Source: Phyllostachys edulis (taxonomy: Eukaryota > Streptophyta > Magnoliopsida > Poales > Poaceae). From it: DNA of 64,000 bases. Position 1 is the first letter of the stretch, and each line of letters opens with the position of its first letter. This document shows positions 48,655-60,702 of this stretch, in pieces. Below the pieces are notes generated by a model. It worked only from the letters and a program-made list of their open reading frames with translations. It had not been told where the DNA came from and ran no database searches. Position numbers and translations under genes: made by a program. The stretch spans positions 71,829,739 through 71,893,738 of the forward strand of contig CM070548.1 in the NCBI GenBank assembly GCA_036346405.1, given 5' to 3'.

Positions 48655-50202
48655 TGAAAGCATCTAGGTCTCTAAAAAATTGTTTTGGTAATTAATGACA
48701 ATAAGAGAATATGTGATTAATATGTTTATTGAGTATTTATAAGGTTAAGTCCCAATGGTAAAAATGACAAGTTGGAGATGCATTCTAAAGGACAACATGA
48801 AGATCAATATGGTTCAAAGAGAAGGTACAAGTAGTCTAGGATCCTTTTTTATGTTTACTGGTCTTAGGAGAAAAGAATGGAAGACCGGATTTTAGGTTAA
48901 ATGTCGTGCTATTAAGAGGGATCATGACTAGTAGCTTGATAGCAGGTTCTTGTGTCATTTGGATTAATATATGATCATGCATGCACTTAGAATTTAATTT
49001 GAAAGCCAACTTTGCATTGTTAGGATTATCGGTAGTACCGGCTTTAAGTCGGAGGTACTACCGCTCAGCGGTATTACCGGGATAGTGGTGCGGTACTACC
49101 GCAACCCGGTTGTACCAAAAAATAGTTGGCGGCTCGTAAATTCCAGAGTGATATCATTTTGGTTTGGTTGCAAACCCTGAGAGCGGTAGTTTTGAGTTTT
49201 ATCGGCAGATTATCTATAGCCATGCAGATGACAGCATTTGTTCAATGAACTCATCGCACCCTTGTTCTTGAAAATGGAGTGGTATGTTTTTTCCAGTAGG
49301 TACCCTTTTGGGACTCTCGTGAAATGGTAGTACCGCTCACATTTTTCGGTACGACTGACCAGTGGAACTACCGCATGATCCATGGCGGTAGTACCACACT
49401 GCGGTTCAAACGGCTATGTTAGAGGGAGTTAATGCCTCTGCGATAGCCGTTACTATCTTGATAGGTGAGGTGCGAGTACCAAGGCGTTGGTTGACGAGTA
49501 ACCGCATTTCTTTGAAAAGTTGGGGATTTTCTCCCTAGCAGTTGTATTTGTTGGTGGGGGGGGGGTATAAATACCCCTCCACCTGCTCAAGGATAGTGTG
49601 CTAGACCTCATTTAACATCTTTAGATCCTTGAACATCCTCTCAAATCCTACAATACACTTGTGCATTCATTGTGAGGTAGTTGAGTCAAATTCAAGTGCA
49701 TTCATTCTAGATTGATCCATTGCACTTGAGTGCCGTCAAGCGAAGATCGTCGATTCATTACTCTTGGTGTTTGCCAAATACCTAGATGGCTTGGCGGTGT
49801 TAGCATGGTGATCTCTTCAAAAAGATTGTGAAGAGGCCCAGTGCCAAGATTGTGAGTGGTTTGGTGTTCGCCATCTCCGGAGCGGAGAAAAAACAACCAC
49901 TAGTGATCAAGAGAAGGCTTAATTTGTGGAGCCGACTTGATTAGTTCAAGCTTCCTCAGCGTGGACTAGTGAAGACCAGTAAGTCTTCGATACCACGGGA
50001 AGAACTCCCTTATCTCAATTGTAGTTATTTCTTGTCTTTACTATTTTTGCATTTACAATTCTATAAATGATCTTGTGTAGAATTGCTTAGCTAGAATTGT
50101 ATCTAGTTTAGACTTAGTTCATAGTTGACTTAATTTGTTAATTAGTCAAAAATTTTAAAACCTCCTATTCACCCCCTCTAGTCGGCTATCCTTGATCCTA
50201 CA
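48655..50202 (+). repeat. 5' LTR of copia-2
   Basis: 1548 bp. TATAAATA lies at 49566-49573 inside GGGGGGTATAAATACCCC. The U3 part carries many GCGGTACTACCGC-like near-palindromes. It has about 270 bp (roughly 49215-49500) absent from the 3' LTR. Confidence 0.93.
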
Positions 50203-50204
50203 AG

Positions 50205-50216
50205 TGGTATCAGAGC
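50205..50216 (+). other. Primer-binding site, initiator Met-tRNA type
   Basis: TGGTATCAGAGC, complementary to the 3' end of plant initiator Met-tRNA, two bases after the LTR. Confidence 0.95.
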
Positions 50217-50261
50217 TTGGTCTCTCATTGATTTAGACTTAACCGCCTAAGAGAGAAAAGA

Positions 50262-50690
50262 ATGGCTAGTGAGGGAATTGCTATAGGAAATGCTCATTTG
50301 TTTGATGGCTCAAATTATGCATATTGGAAAATTAGAATGTCAATTTATTTAAAGGCCATGAGTCCTAGCATATGGAAAATCGTAAATGAGGGTTACGTTA
50401 TGCCTCTTAATCCACTACTTTCCACGGAGCTAGAGGGACGTAATGTTTATTTAGATGCTCAAGCTATGAATGCTCTTTTTGGTGCTTTGAACGCGGATGA
50501 GTTCAATAGAGTGAGCAATTTGGAAACCGCTCACGATATTTAGACCACTCTCTCGAAAATCCATGAGGGAACATCCACGGTCAAAGAAGCCAAATTGCAT
50601 AGGCTTCGGATCAAATATGAGACATTCATAATGTTGCCTCATGAAAGCATCATCGAGATGTATTCAAGACTATGGATATCATGGGGATAT
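50262..50690 (+). pseudogene. copia-2 gag, N-terminal part
   Basis: Starts MASEGIAIGNAHLFDGSNYA and continues YWKIRMSIYLKAMSPSIWK, the conserved beginning of copia gag proteins. A stop at 50541 interrupts it, and the frame continues KIHEGTSTVKEAKLHRLRI and then MYSRL before gag homology ends at about 50690. The remainder of gag lies beyond an insertion of about 1.7 kb. Confidence 0.85.
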
Positions 50691-50714
50691 GTTGATGATC
50701 TTAGGATGGTGTTA

Positions 50715-52450
50715 CAATTGGTAATGGCGTTATCGGTTTGTCGAAACACGCGTTTTCGTCGAAGTTTGGAATCTTTGTCGTCAAAGCGGTTAGACCACCT
50801 TGGTAAGCATGGTCGACCCTACCAGAAATCCATGGTCGAGACTAGCGATGGTTAGACCGCCATTGAATGACTGGGTCGACCGATTTTTGTCGCTCATCGG
50901 CCAAAAGTGGCGATGAGTGTTGGGTTAGGTCAAGTTCATGGGTTTTATGGCATATGTGTTGCATGATGCATGTTTTGACTAACGTGGGTCAAGTTGTGAA
51001 GAACTTGTTCGCGGAATCGATTTCTTTGTTTATTGTTGTGCAGGTTGCTTGGAGATCAATGATGGTCAACGGCGAGGATGATCAGGACTAAGCTTGGAGA
51101 GCTGAGGTCCGTAACGATCGGGATGCTTGGGTGAAGTCAATGGAGTCAAGCATGGCGAAGAGAGATAAAGGTGACCGAACGAGCGATTCGGCGACGGAGT
51201 TGGATCAAGCTGCTGGGGTCGGTGCAAGTGCCATGGTGGTTTCGGTGAGAGCCGGATGGGAGAGACTTGTCGACATGATGAGAGCCGCTGGATCAACCTA
51301 CACGTGGCGAAGCATGGAAGTGCTTCTCGAAGATGGGACTCGTTCTTTGCAAAAAGATCAAAAGGGTATTTTGGTAATTTTACAAAATACCTCTTTGGTG
51401 ACCTTTTGCTAACCCGCGGCGCAAGACGGTGCGTGGAGAAGCGGATTAGGTCAAGAGGAGATGAAGACGATGCTTTAAAATGCGTGCGTGTGTGACCCGT
51501 TTGTGTGTGGGCCTTAACAGGAGCCCATTAGGGTTCAATCTTCTAGAAGCTCTAAGCCTCCACTATAAATAGAGGAGGGAGGTGGCTGCACCCCCTTCAA
51601 CCCTTTCATTATTGAAAACCCTAGTTTTGCTTTTGTGCTTAGGGAGAAGATAGTTGGAGGTTAGGGTTCTAGAGAGTTGGATTTGATTTCGTGCTCATGT
51701 ATTGAATCTTTGTCCTCCATTGATGGAGTGGCTGTAAACCAATACCATATCAAATCAATCCAAAGAAAGTTCTCTCAAAGATAAGTCTATTTGCTTTCTT
51801 TCTCTCTTTTTGGTGATTTGGGGTCTTTCTTTGATCCGTGAGTTTTTGTTTGGTTTCTTATCTTGATCTAACTTACTGTGACATGTGGGGAACCCATCTA
51901 GGATCATCTTGATCATCAATCACCCACGAGCAAGTCTCTAGATCATATTTCATTTTTGACTCGTTTTGGAGCCACCTTCGTTCAATCTGAAAAAGATAGG
52001 AACTTTGACATGGATCTCTGCGATCTTTGATTGGAATAGGTTCCTAATATCTTTAAGAAGGTGTGGTTCAAGTTTCATGGAGTTTGGCCGTGTAGATCAA
52101 AAGTTAGACCGATTTGAGTTTGATTTTTTGGGCTGTTTCCACTGTTCTATGTCAGGTCTGGTCAAACCGATCTTACAACGCCGGCCGATCGCCCAAATTG
52201 CGGACCACAATTTTGCCAGTCGGTCAGATCGCTGGCACGGTCCAACCACATAATACATGCCACCGACCGCCTTAGGTTTTGAGTTCCTATTTGGTCTTTT
52301 GTTTTGGGGATTTTGGATTGGATTCAATACTAGTCTTCCGCTGTACTGGTTTATTGATCTTTGTAGCTTTCACAGCTATTGGAGTGAAATTTGTGTTGAA
52401 TCTGATCAAAGTAAAAAAGTGAGCGTGCTCCTATTGACCCACCCTCTGAT
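50715..52450 (+). mobile_element. Insertion inside copia-2 gag, LTR-like sequence
   Basis: Non-gag sequence replacing the middle of gag. It begins near TGTTACAATTGG (50717) and contains a promoter-like CTATAAATAGAGG (51563-51575) and a leader-like region. I could not define its right end or a target duplication, and the element type is unclear. Open frames inside show no domain. Confidence 0.5.
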
Positions 52451-52489
52451 CAAAGAAACCTCATGACTTGTTTATCTAAGAAAATTCAA

Positions 52490-53030
52490 GCAAGTCTTGT
52501 ACTAGTGTAGAAATTACATGTGATATTCTTGATGAAATGCCTAGTGTAGAGATTGCAAGAACTAGTGCATCTACTTCATGTAATGATCTACTTACCATGC
52601 CATGTTACTCTAATCATGATAATGTTCGGTCTCATGATGCAAAGCTTGTTGTTGAAAACAATGAGCTAAAGGAGCAAGTGACCAAACTAAGCAAAAGCTT
52701 AGAACGATGCTTCGAGCGTAAGGCCACCCTTGACAAGCTTTTGAGTGAGTAAAGATGCTCATTCAATAAGGAAGGACTTGGGTATGTGCCCAAGAAAGGT
52801 AAAAAACTGGTAAACAAGCCCACAAGGTTTGTTAAGCAAAATGGTAAGTATTGCTATAAGTGCCGGGAAATAGGACATGTGCTACAAACTTGTCTTATTG
52901 GTAAAACTCCATCTTTAGGTATATATGATTCATGTTATATGCTTAGAAAAACTAAGGATGGTAAAGTAATTGTAAGATTTGTTGGTACTTCAATTCTAGG
53001 TGCTAAAAAGAATGCTATTTGAGTGCCTAA
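52490..53030 (+). pseudogene. copia-2 gag, C-terminal part with zinc knuckle
   Basis: Reads NNELKEQVTKLSKSLERC, a coiled-coil-like segment, then a stop, then KYCYKCREIGHVLQTCL, a C-x2-C-x4-H-x4-C zinc knuckle with GH preserved. This nucleic-acid-binding motif marks the end of gag. Confidence 0.82.
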
Positions 53031-53099
53031 ATTCTTGGTCACTAACCTTCAAGGACCCAAACAAATTTGGGTACCTAAAAGAACTTAATTCTTGTTTTA

Positions 53100-53330
53100 T
53101 AGTTGAACTACAAGACCGGTGGAAAATATTGGATGCTTGATAGTGGATGCACTCAACACATGACCGGTGATTGAAAGATGTTCACCACATTCGAGAATGG
53201 TAAAGGAGTTGACAAGATCACATTTGGCGATAATAGTAAAGGAAAGGTAATAGGATTGGGTAAAATCGCTATCTCAAATGACCATTTATTTCAAATGTAT
53301 CTTTAGTTGAATCACTAAATTTCAATTTGC
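53100..53330 (+). pseudogene. copia-2 aspartic protease
   Basis: MLDSGCTQHMTGD retains the D-S-G catalytic motif, followed by a stop and then KMFTTFENGKG and ITFGDNSKGKVIGLG. The catalytic residue is intact, but the domain is interrupted. Confidence 0.82.
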
Positions 53331-54100
53331 TATCCGTTGCACAAATATGTGATCTTGGCTTAATTTGTTCATTCTCTAATGAAGGTGTTATAATTTCAAA
53401 TGAAAAAGATAATTCTTTAGTTTTCAAAGGTTTTATATTTGGAATTCTCTACTTGGTTGATTTTACTTCAAATGAATCTTGTTTAAAAACTTGTTTAATT
53501 GCAAAAACCTCATTGGGTTGGATTTGGCATAGAAGGCTAGCTCATGTTGGAATGATTCAACTTAAAAAGCTTTTCAAACATGATTTAGTTGTTGGCTTGA
53601 ATGATGTGAAATTTGAGAAAAATAGACTTTGTAGTGCTTGTCAAGCTGGTAAACAAGTTGCTAATTCTCATCCTTTCAAGAGTATCATGCTAACTTCTAG
53701 ACCATTGGAACTCTTACATATGGATTTGTTTAGGCCAACAACCTATAAGAGTATGAAAGGGTAATAGCTATTGTTTAGTCATTGTGGATGATTACTCTAG
53801 ATACACATGAGTATTCTTATTAGATGATAAAGCCGAAACCTCTGGCATTTTCAAAAGTTTTGCAAAAAGGGCTCAAAATGAATTTGATTTCAAAATTAAG
53901 AAAATCCGTAGTGATAATGGTTCCGAGTTCAAAAATACTAAAGTTGAAGACTTTTGTGATGAACTTGGAATAATGCACAAATTTTTCACAACCTACATTT
54001 TGGAGCAAAATGGAGTGGTAGAAAGGAAAAATCGAACATTAATTGAATGGCTAGGATAATGCTTGATGAATATAATACTTCGATAATTTTTGGATGGAAG
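53327..54100 (+). pseudogene. copia-2 GAG-pre-integrase and integrase
   Basis: Contains WHRRLAHVGMIQLKKL and CSACQAGKQ (HHCC zinc site), HMDLFRPTTY, VDDYSRYT, then IRSDNGSEFKN and EQNGVVERKNRTL with the acidic positions of the DDE core. Stops at 53762 and 53808 and a frame shift near 54050 break the frame. Confidence 0.88.
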
Positions 54101-54669
54101 CAATTAACACCGCTTGTCATGCCATAAATCGTCTTTATTTGCATCGTCTTTTGAAAAAGACTTCTTATGAGCTTCTTGTTGGAAGAAAACCGAACATCTC
54201 TTACTTTCGTGTATTTGGTTGCAAATGTTATATTTTGAAAAAGGGTGTTCGCATTTCAAAATTTGCAAGTCGTTGCGACGTTGGTTTCTTGCTTGGTTAT
54301 TCATTAAATAGCAAAGTTTATCGTGTCTTTAACAAAAACTTTGGTTTAGTTAAAGAAAGACATGATGTACAATTTGATGAGACTAATGGCTCTCAAGAAG
54401 AGAATGATAATTTGGATGATGTAGGTGATGAAGCCTTAAGAAAAGATATGGAATATTTGCAAATAGACGACATCAAGCCTAAAGATGATCCATCACCTTC
54501 CACTCAAGTTGAACCTTCTACCTCTTCCGCCACAAATAAAATTCAAATTGATGAAGAGGACAATAAGGAAGATGATCAACCATCCAACTTACCACCAAGA
54601 ATCCACAATGTAATTGCAAAAGATCATCCAATAGATCAAATATTGGGTGATGTAAGTAAGGGTGTTTAA
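54094..54669 (+). pseudogene. copia-2 integrase C-terminal region and linker to reverse transcriptase
   Basis: INTACHAINRLYLHRLLKKT, YELLVGRKPNISYFRVFGCK and FLLGYSLNSKVYRVFN are hallmarks of the copia integrase C terminus. A long acidic, Ser/Asp-rich linker follows, as usual before the reverse transcriptase. The 191-codon stretch is uninterrupted. Confidence 0.88.
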
Positions 54670-55470
54670 ACTCGATCTCGTAATGCTTCTTTTTGTGAAC
54701 ATTACTCTTTTGTCTCTTTTATTGAGCCAAAACATGTAGAAGAAGAACTTGATGATCCGGATTGGGTGAATGCAATGCATGAAGAATTCAATAACTTCAC
54801 CCGGAATGAAGTTTGGATATTGGTGGATAGACCCAAGGAAGACAATGTCATTGGTACAAAATGGGCCTTTAGGATCAAGCAAGATAAAAACGGTATGGTT
54901 GTAAGAAACAAAGCAAGATTGGTCGCTCAAGGATACTCACAAGTAGAAGGTTTGGATTTTGGTGAAACCTTTGCTCCCGTAGCTAGACTTGAGTCAATTC
55001 GGATATTACTTGCTTTTGCATCATGTTTTGATATTAAATTATTTCAAATGGATGTTAAAAGTGCTTTCCTAAATGGAAAAATATCCGAACTTGTCTTTGT
55101 TGAACAACCTCCCGGTTTTGAAGATCCTAAGAATCCAAATGATGTCTATAAACTCTCCAAGGCACTCTATGGTTTTAAATAAGCTCCTAGAGTATGGTGT
55201 GAACGTCTTAGAGATTTTCTAGTATCAAAAGGATTCAAAATTAGGAAAATTGATTCAACTTTATTTACTAATGTTTTAGATGATGATTTATTTGTTTGTC
55301 AAATTTATATTGATGATATTATTTTTGGGTCTACTAATCAAGACTTTTGCAAAGAATTTGGTGATATGATGTCTAGGGAATTTGAAATATCCATGATTGG
55401 AAATTAATATATTTTCTTGGACTTCAAATCAACCAACTCAAAGATAGAACCTTTGTGAGCCGAACAAAGT
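54670..55470 (+). pseudogene. copia-2 reverse transcriptase
   Basis: WVNAMHEEFNNFTRNEVW, GTKWAFRIKQDKNG, RNKARLVAQGYSQVEGLDF, KLFQMDVKSAFLNGKISE and LSKALYGFK occur in order. The catalytic YIDDIIFGST is present past a stop at 55180. A further stop and frame change occur near 55406. Confidence 0.92.
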
Positions 55471-56254
55471 ATGCAAAAGATTTGATCAAGAGGTTTGGCA
55501 TGGAGGATGCAAAACCCATCAAGACTCTCATGATAACCAACGGTCATCTTGACCTAAATGAGGGAGGTAAATCGGTAGATTTAAAGCTTTATAGATCCAT
55601 GATTGGTAGTTTGCTTTATCTTACCGCATCTAGGCCCAATATTATGTTTAGTGTTTGCATGTGTGCACGCTTTCAAGAAACTCCAAAAGAGTGCCATTTG
55701 ATGGCTGTAAAAAGAATACTAAGATATTTAAAGCATTCCTCTAGCATTGGCCTATGGTTTTCCAAAGATGCTAAATTTGATTTAATTGGATATTCGGATT
55801 CCGATTATGTGGGTTGTAAAGTGGATAAAAAAAGCACCTCAGGTAGCTGTCAATTCTTAGGAAGATTCTTAGTATCATGGCCATCCAAGAAACATAATTC
55901 CGTAGCTTTATCCACCGTCGAAGCTGAATATGTTTCCACGGGTAGTTGTTGTGCTCAATTGCTATAGATGAGGCAAACTTTGATGGATTATGGAATTAAA
56001 TTCGATAAAATGCCTCTTTTGTGTGATAATGATAGTGCAGTGAAAATAACCAATAATCCCGTCCAACACTCAAGAACCAAGCATATAGATATTCGCCACC
56101 ATTTCTTGAGAGATCATGCGAGTAAGGGAGATATTGAAATTAGCCACATCCGGACGAAGACCAATTAGCGGATATTCACCAAACCATTAGATGGAGGCCG
56201 TTTTTGCAAATTGAGGAATGAATTAAATGTCATAGACTATTCAAATGTTGTTTG
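55455..56254 (+). pseudogene. copia-2 connection and RNase H domain
   Basis: LYRSMIGSLLYLTASRPNIM, then HSSSIGLWF, IGYSDSDYVGCKVDKKSTSG, VALSTVEAEYVSTGSCCAQL and HIDIRHHFLRDHASKGDIEI are the standard RNase H blocks. Stops at 55965 and 56166 interrupt it, and the frame ends at about 56252. Confidence 0.9.
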
Positions 56255-57189
56255 AACTCTTGCCTCATGCACTTTGCTTCATTTGGTGTTATTTGAAGCC
56301 TTTTAAGAAGGTATTTTCAAAATATTTAGTTAAAGATCTCTATGTTCATAAAAATTATGTTCTTAGTTAGACATTAGTCTATTCAATGCATAATGATCCT
56401 AAATGATATTTATCTAAGTGCAAAACTCAGGATCATTTGCATAATTCTCAAAATCCAAAGTCTGTTCTTGAAGCTCCAGGACAATCGGAATTCAAGCGAC
56501 GGCTTGATGATGCAGATCGCTGCGCTCAAAGTCTTGGAACTACTACGTCGTTGGTAAAATGGGCATTAACTGCCTTGCGGTTTTTACCCCTTACCTTTTA
56601 CTCCCGAGCGGTTCTACCGTATACCTTCACCCGTTCACTTCCAGCCTCTCTCTCTCTCTCTTCCCGAAGAACCCTAAAAACCACACAAAAATCCTCAAAG
56701 TTCTTCGGTTTTTTGTTGATTCTTGTTGATCTCCTTGATCTAAGGGTGTTTCTCTCTCAATCCTCAAGGTAAAATCCTTTTTAATCCTTTTTTTACCTTG
56801 GTTTAGATCCCTATGTCTCAAATTAGGTTTGATTAGAATGTGGATAATTTAATCGGTTCTTTTAGGGCAAAATAGAAAATTTGATGTTTCATGATGCTTG
56901 CGCATCTAACTCATGGATTCACTCCATGAGAAACATCAAAAATTGCAATCATTTTCATACCCTAGAACTCGGCCTGTTAAAGCGGTACTACCGCTCTTTG
57001 AGCGCGGAACTACCATGATGCGGTTGTACTGGCCAGACAACGGCGGTACTTCCGGATCTCGGTACTACCACCCAAAGAACTGCGGTACTACCGATTTTCC
57101 TAACAAAACAGCAAGATCATTCCATTCAAAATTAAACTTAGTTTGTTTGATCAATTGCACCCTTTGTAACATATCCTCTCTGTTTAAAG

Positions 57190-58440
57190 ATGTCGAGGAT
57201 AAGAATCATCACTCGCAAGTCCGTTGGTCCTCCAAGAGGGCAATCCTCTTTCTCTCAACCTCCTGTAGCCCCTGTTCACGGAAATTCAAAGGTTCGCCAA
57301 AATGATATTCATGATAAAGGCAAAGGTCCTGTAGCCAGTGATTCTGAGAGTGAAGAAAGGTCATCTCACACTGAGTCAGAATCTGAGTCTGAGTCTGGGG
57401 TAGAGACTGAATTATAAGAAAGATCTGATGAAAAGATGGGAGATCCAGAAGAGCCACAGATTGACTTGAGGACTATCTCTGCTGATGATCACACCATTAT
57501 GCATCACAATAATCAGTTTATAGATCCTGCAAACTCCATAAATCTAAGGTTCCACACTAAGTTTCAGGAACAGGTCTATGAGCAGCTGTATGGCCCTCAC
57601 TGGCCATTTGCAGATCATAAGTGGATAAAGTGGACGCACAATAACTCTTTGAGCAAATATGATGGAACATATCGGCTTTTTCAGCAAGTCGATATTCATG
57701 ATCTCGTAGCTTTCAGGAACGACTATGATGAGAAGATTATCATGCAATTCTATGCCACCTTGTATGTTTCTCTAGATTTCACCAAACTGTCATGGATGAC
57801 AGTGACTAGATATGTGGACATCAACAAGCAAGAATTTGAGCGAGTTCTGAGGACAGAATCGAGTAAGTTTGAGAAGATCTATGACAGAAGATCTACGACA
57901 GGCCTGCTCTGCTAGCTCTTGCCTAGACATACTTTTATGATCAGAATGTCAGGTACACTCTAGGGAAGATAAATGATCTCAAACCTATTCCTAGTTTGAT
58001 TAAAAGAGTTATTAATCACACTATTCTTCCCAAGAGTGGAAATTTTGATGCTATGAGAGGACATGCATGGAATATTATTGATAATACTATGAATGAAAGA
58101 AAGTTTGATGTGGTGGATGTCATCATCAAGGGAACTGCTTCTTCCAAAAATGATAGAGTCAAGCAGATTTATTATGCTTCCTACATTATGGCTTTGATTC
58201 TCAGCAAGATTGAGTATCATGGAGGTTTGTGTTCTCCCCATAAGGCATACAAGCCCAGAGATGGTCCTCCTCTCTCTGCAGATATCCATGCTCAGTTTCA
58301 GCAAAGGGAGCAAAGGGATGATGCTCCAGGGGAAGCTGCTGCTCAAGGGGATGATCCCGCAGAAGGACAAATATCTCTTACTCAGCTTTACTCAGCTACC
58401 ATGGAGGTGAAGAATTCTTAGTAGGAGATTCTAAATAATC
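57190..58440 (+). pseudogene. copia-2 additional reading-frame region (plant transposon accessory protein-like)
   Basis: The frame opens at an ATG (57190) with a basic start (MSRIRIITRK), a Ser/Glu-rich stretch (ESESESESG) and one stop at 57415. It continues in the same frame as a globular part with YEQLYGPHWPFADHKW, LVAFRNDYDEKIIMQFYATL and YVDINKQEFERVL. After a disruption near 57900 comes LIKRVINHTILPKSGNF, AWNIIDNTMN and KQIYYASYIMALILSKIEYH. This resembles the 'putative plant transposon protein' / Athila ORF1-like regions found in plant LTR elements; the function is unknown. It lies between pol and the 3' LTR on the same strand, where SIRE-type elements carry their extra frame. A glutamine-rich, coiled-coil-like tail continues to about 58625. 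Confidence 0.65.
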
Positions 58441-59427
58441 AGCAAGAGATTAGGAGTGCTCAATAAGAGATGAGAAATGCTCAGCTTGAATTCCAAAATG
58501 AGACACATAATAGGTTGGCCGCCTTGTTTGAGAGTGTGTCTTCTTTTGAGCACATCTTGACTACTCCTCAGCGTTTTGGTCGTCGTCCTCCAAGGGCCTC
58601 TACCTCTCTAGTTCCTCTTCCCCCTTAGGATCTAGCCGCTTGATGTTTTTGGTACTTTGATGCCAAAGGGGGAGAAGCTAGACAGAAAAAGGAGAAAGAT
58701 CAAAAGGAAGCTAGAAGGGCAAGGACAAAGATCAAGGGGGGAGCATTGCTACTATTATTATTATGGATTAATTTGCTCAGTGACATTGTAATGAGACACA
58801 AATTAAAAAACAACATCCAATGTGAGGATGACAAGTGGGCCATGATCCCACATGTCATCCTCACATCGATGTTATTTTGCAACTTGTGATATTTGGGTAG
58901 TGTTACTGTGCAAATTGCCCCTATTATTATATACTCTATGGAACCTGTGGTTTAATTACCTATGTGCTTGTGCTTGTAATAGTTTGAACTTGTTATGTTT
59001 AATTACTTGAGTGCTTGTAATAGTTTAAAACTTTGTTATGGGCTTATTGATATCTTGTTGAACTTGATGTTTGATGTTATGTTTATGACACTCTCATGAA
59101 TTGCAATATAATTATCTTGGTCATCTTATAGTATTGCAAATTCCCTCAAGTTCCAACAAGCAAAAGAAACTCCGCCAAAATTTTCAAAAACTCTACATGT
59201 GCTTGCAAAAATATCCACTCTCTTTTATGCACATGTTTAGGGGGAGTTTTCTTTGTAATGACTTTAACAAGAAAATAATTCTTAAAAACCCTCTTGAGCT
59301 TATTGTAAGAATTATTTATGTTAAGTCTTCAAAAGAATATACAACTCGTTTTACAACAAGTAGTATGTTCAAAATAATCTTTCTCACATATTGATTGGGT
59401 TGTCATCAATTACCAAAAAGGAGAGAT

Positions 59428-60702
59428 TGAAAGCATCTAGATCCCTAAAAATTATTTTGGTAATTAATGATAATATGAGAATATGGGATTAACATGTTTA
59501 TAGAGTATTTATAAGGTTAAGTCCCAATGGTGAAAATAACAAGTTGAAGATGCATGCTAAAGGACAACATGAAGATCAATATGGTTCAAAGACAAGATGC
59601 AAGTAGTCTAGGATCCTTTTTTATGTTTACCGGTCTTAGGAGAAAAGAATGGAAGATCGGATTTTAGGTTAAATGTCGTACTGTTAAGAGAGATCATAAT
59701 TAGTAGCTTGATAGCATGTTCTTATGCCATTTGGATCAATATAGGATCATGCATGCACTTAGAATTTAATTTGAAAGCCAACTTTGCATTGTCAGGATTA
59801 TCGGTAGTACCGGCTTTAAGTCGGAGGTACTACCGCTTAGCGGTATTACCGAGATAGTGGTGCGGTACTACTGCAATCCAGGTTGTACCAAAAAATAGTT
59901 GGCGGTACGTATATTCCAAAGTGACACCATTTTGGTTTGGTTGCAAACCTTGAGAGCGGTAGTTCCGGAGTTTTATCGGCGACACTACCGTAGCGCGGTA
60001 TGACCGCATTTGCTGAAAAGTTGGGGATTTTCTCCCTAGCAGTCGTATTTGTTGGTGGGGGGGGGTATAAATACCCCTCCACCTGCTCAAGGATAGTGTG
60101 CTAGACCTCATTTAACATCTTTAGAGCCTTGAGCATCCTCTCAACTCCTACAATACACTTGTGCATTCATTGTGAGGTAGTTGAGTCAAATTCAAGTGCA
60201 TTCATTCTAGATTGATCCATTGCACTTGAGTGCCGTCAAGCGAAGATCGTCGATTCATTACTCTTGGTGTTTGCCAAATACCTAGACGGCTTGGCGGTGT
60301 TAGCATGGTGATCTCTTCAAGAAGATTGTGAAGAAACCTGGTGCCAAGATTGTGAGTGGTTTGATGTTCGCCATCTCCGGAGCGGAGGAAGAACAACCAC
60401 TAGTGATCGAGAGAAGGCTTAATTTGTGGAGCCGACTTGATTAGTTCAAGATTCCTCAACGTGAACTAGTGAAGACCGGCAAGTCTTCGATACCACAGGA
60501 AAAACTCTCTTTCTCAATTGTGGTTATTTCTTGTCTTCACTATTTCCGCATTTACAATTCTATAAATTATCTTGTGTAGAATTGCTTAGTTAGAATTGTA
60601 TCTAGTTTAGACTTAGTTCATAATTGACTTAATTTGTTAATTAGTAAAAAAGTTTTAAAACCTCCTATTCACCCCCTCTAGTCGGTTATCCTTGATCCTA
60701 CA
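59428..60702 (+). repeat. 3' LTR of copia-2
   Basis: 1275 bp, preceded by AAAAAGGAGAGAT as polypurine tract. TATAAATA lies at 60066-60073. Over the first 190 bp about one base in ten differs from the 5' LTR by eye, so the insertion is not recent. Confidence 0.93.

Larger units (their letters stand above)
48655..60702 (+). mobile_element. Full-length Ty1/copia LTR retrotransposon (copia-2), about 12 kb
   Basis: Two LTRs (48655-50202 and 59428-60702) start TGAAAGCATCTAG and end TTGATCCTACA. A perfect initiator-methionine tRNA primer site TGGTATCAGAGC lies at 50205-50216 and a polypurine tract AAAAAGGAGAGA before the 3' LTR. Gag, protease, integrase, reverse transcriptase and RNase H follow in copia order, then a third coding region before the 3' LTR. 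Long LTRs and an extra 3' reading-frame region suggest the SIRE/Maximus lineage (inferred). All frames carry stops. The 5-bp flanks do not match (ATCTT versus GTCGT). Confidence 0.93.
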
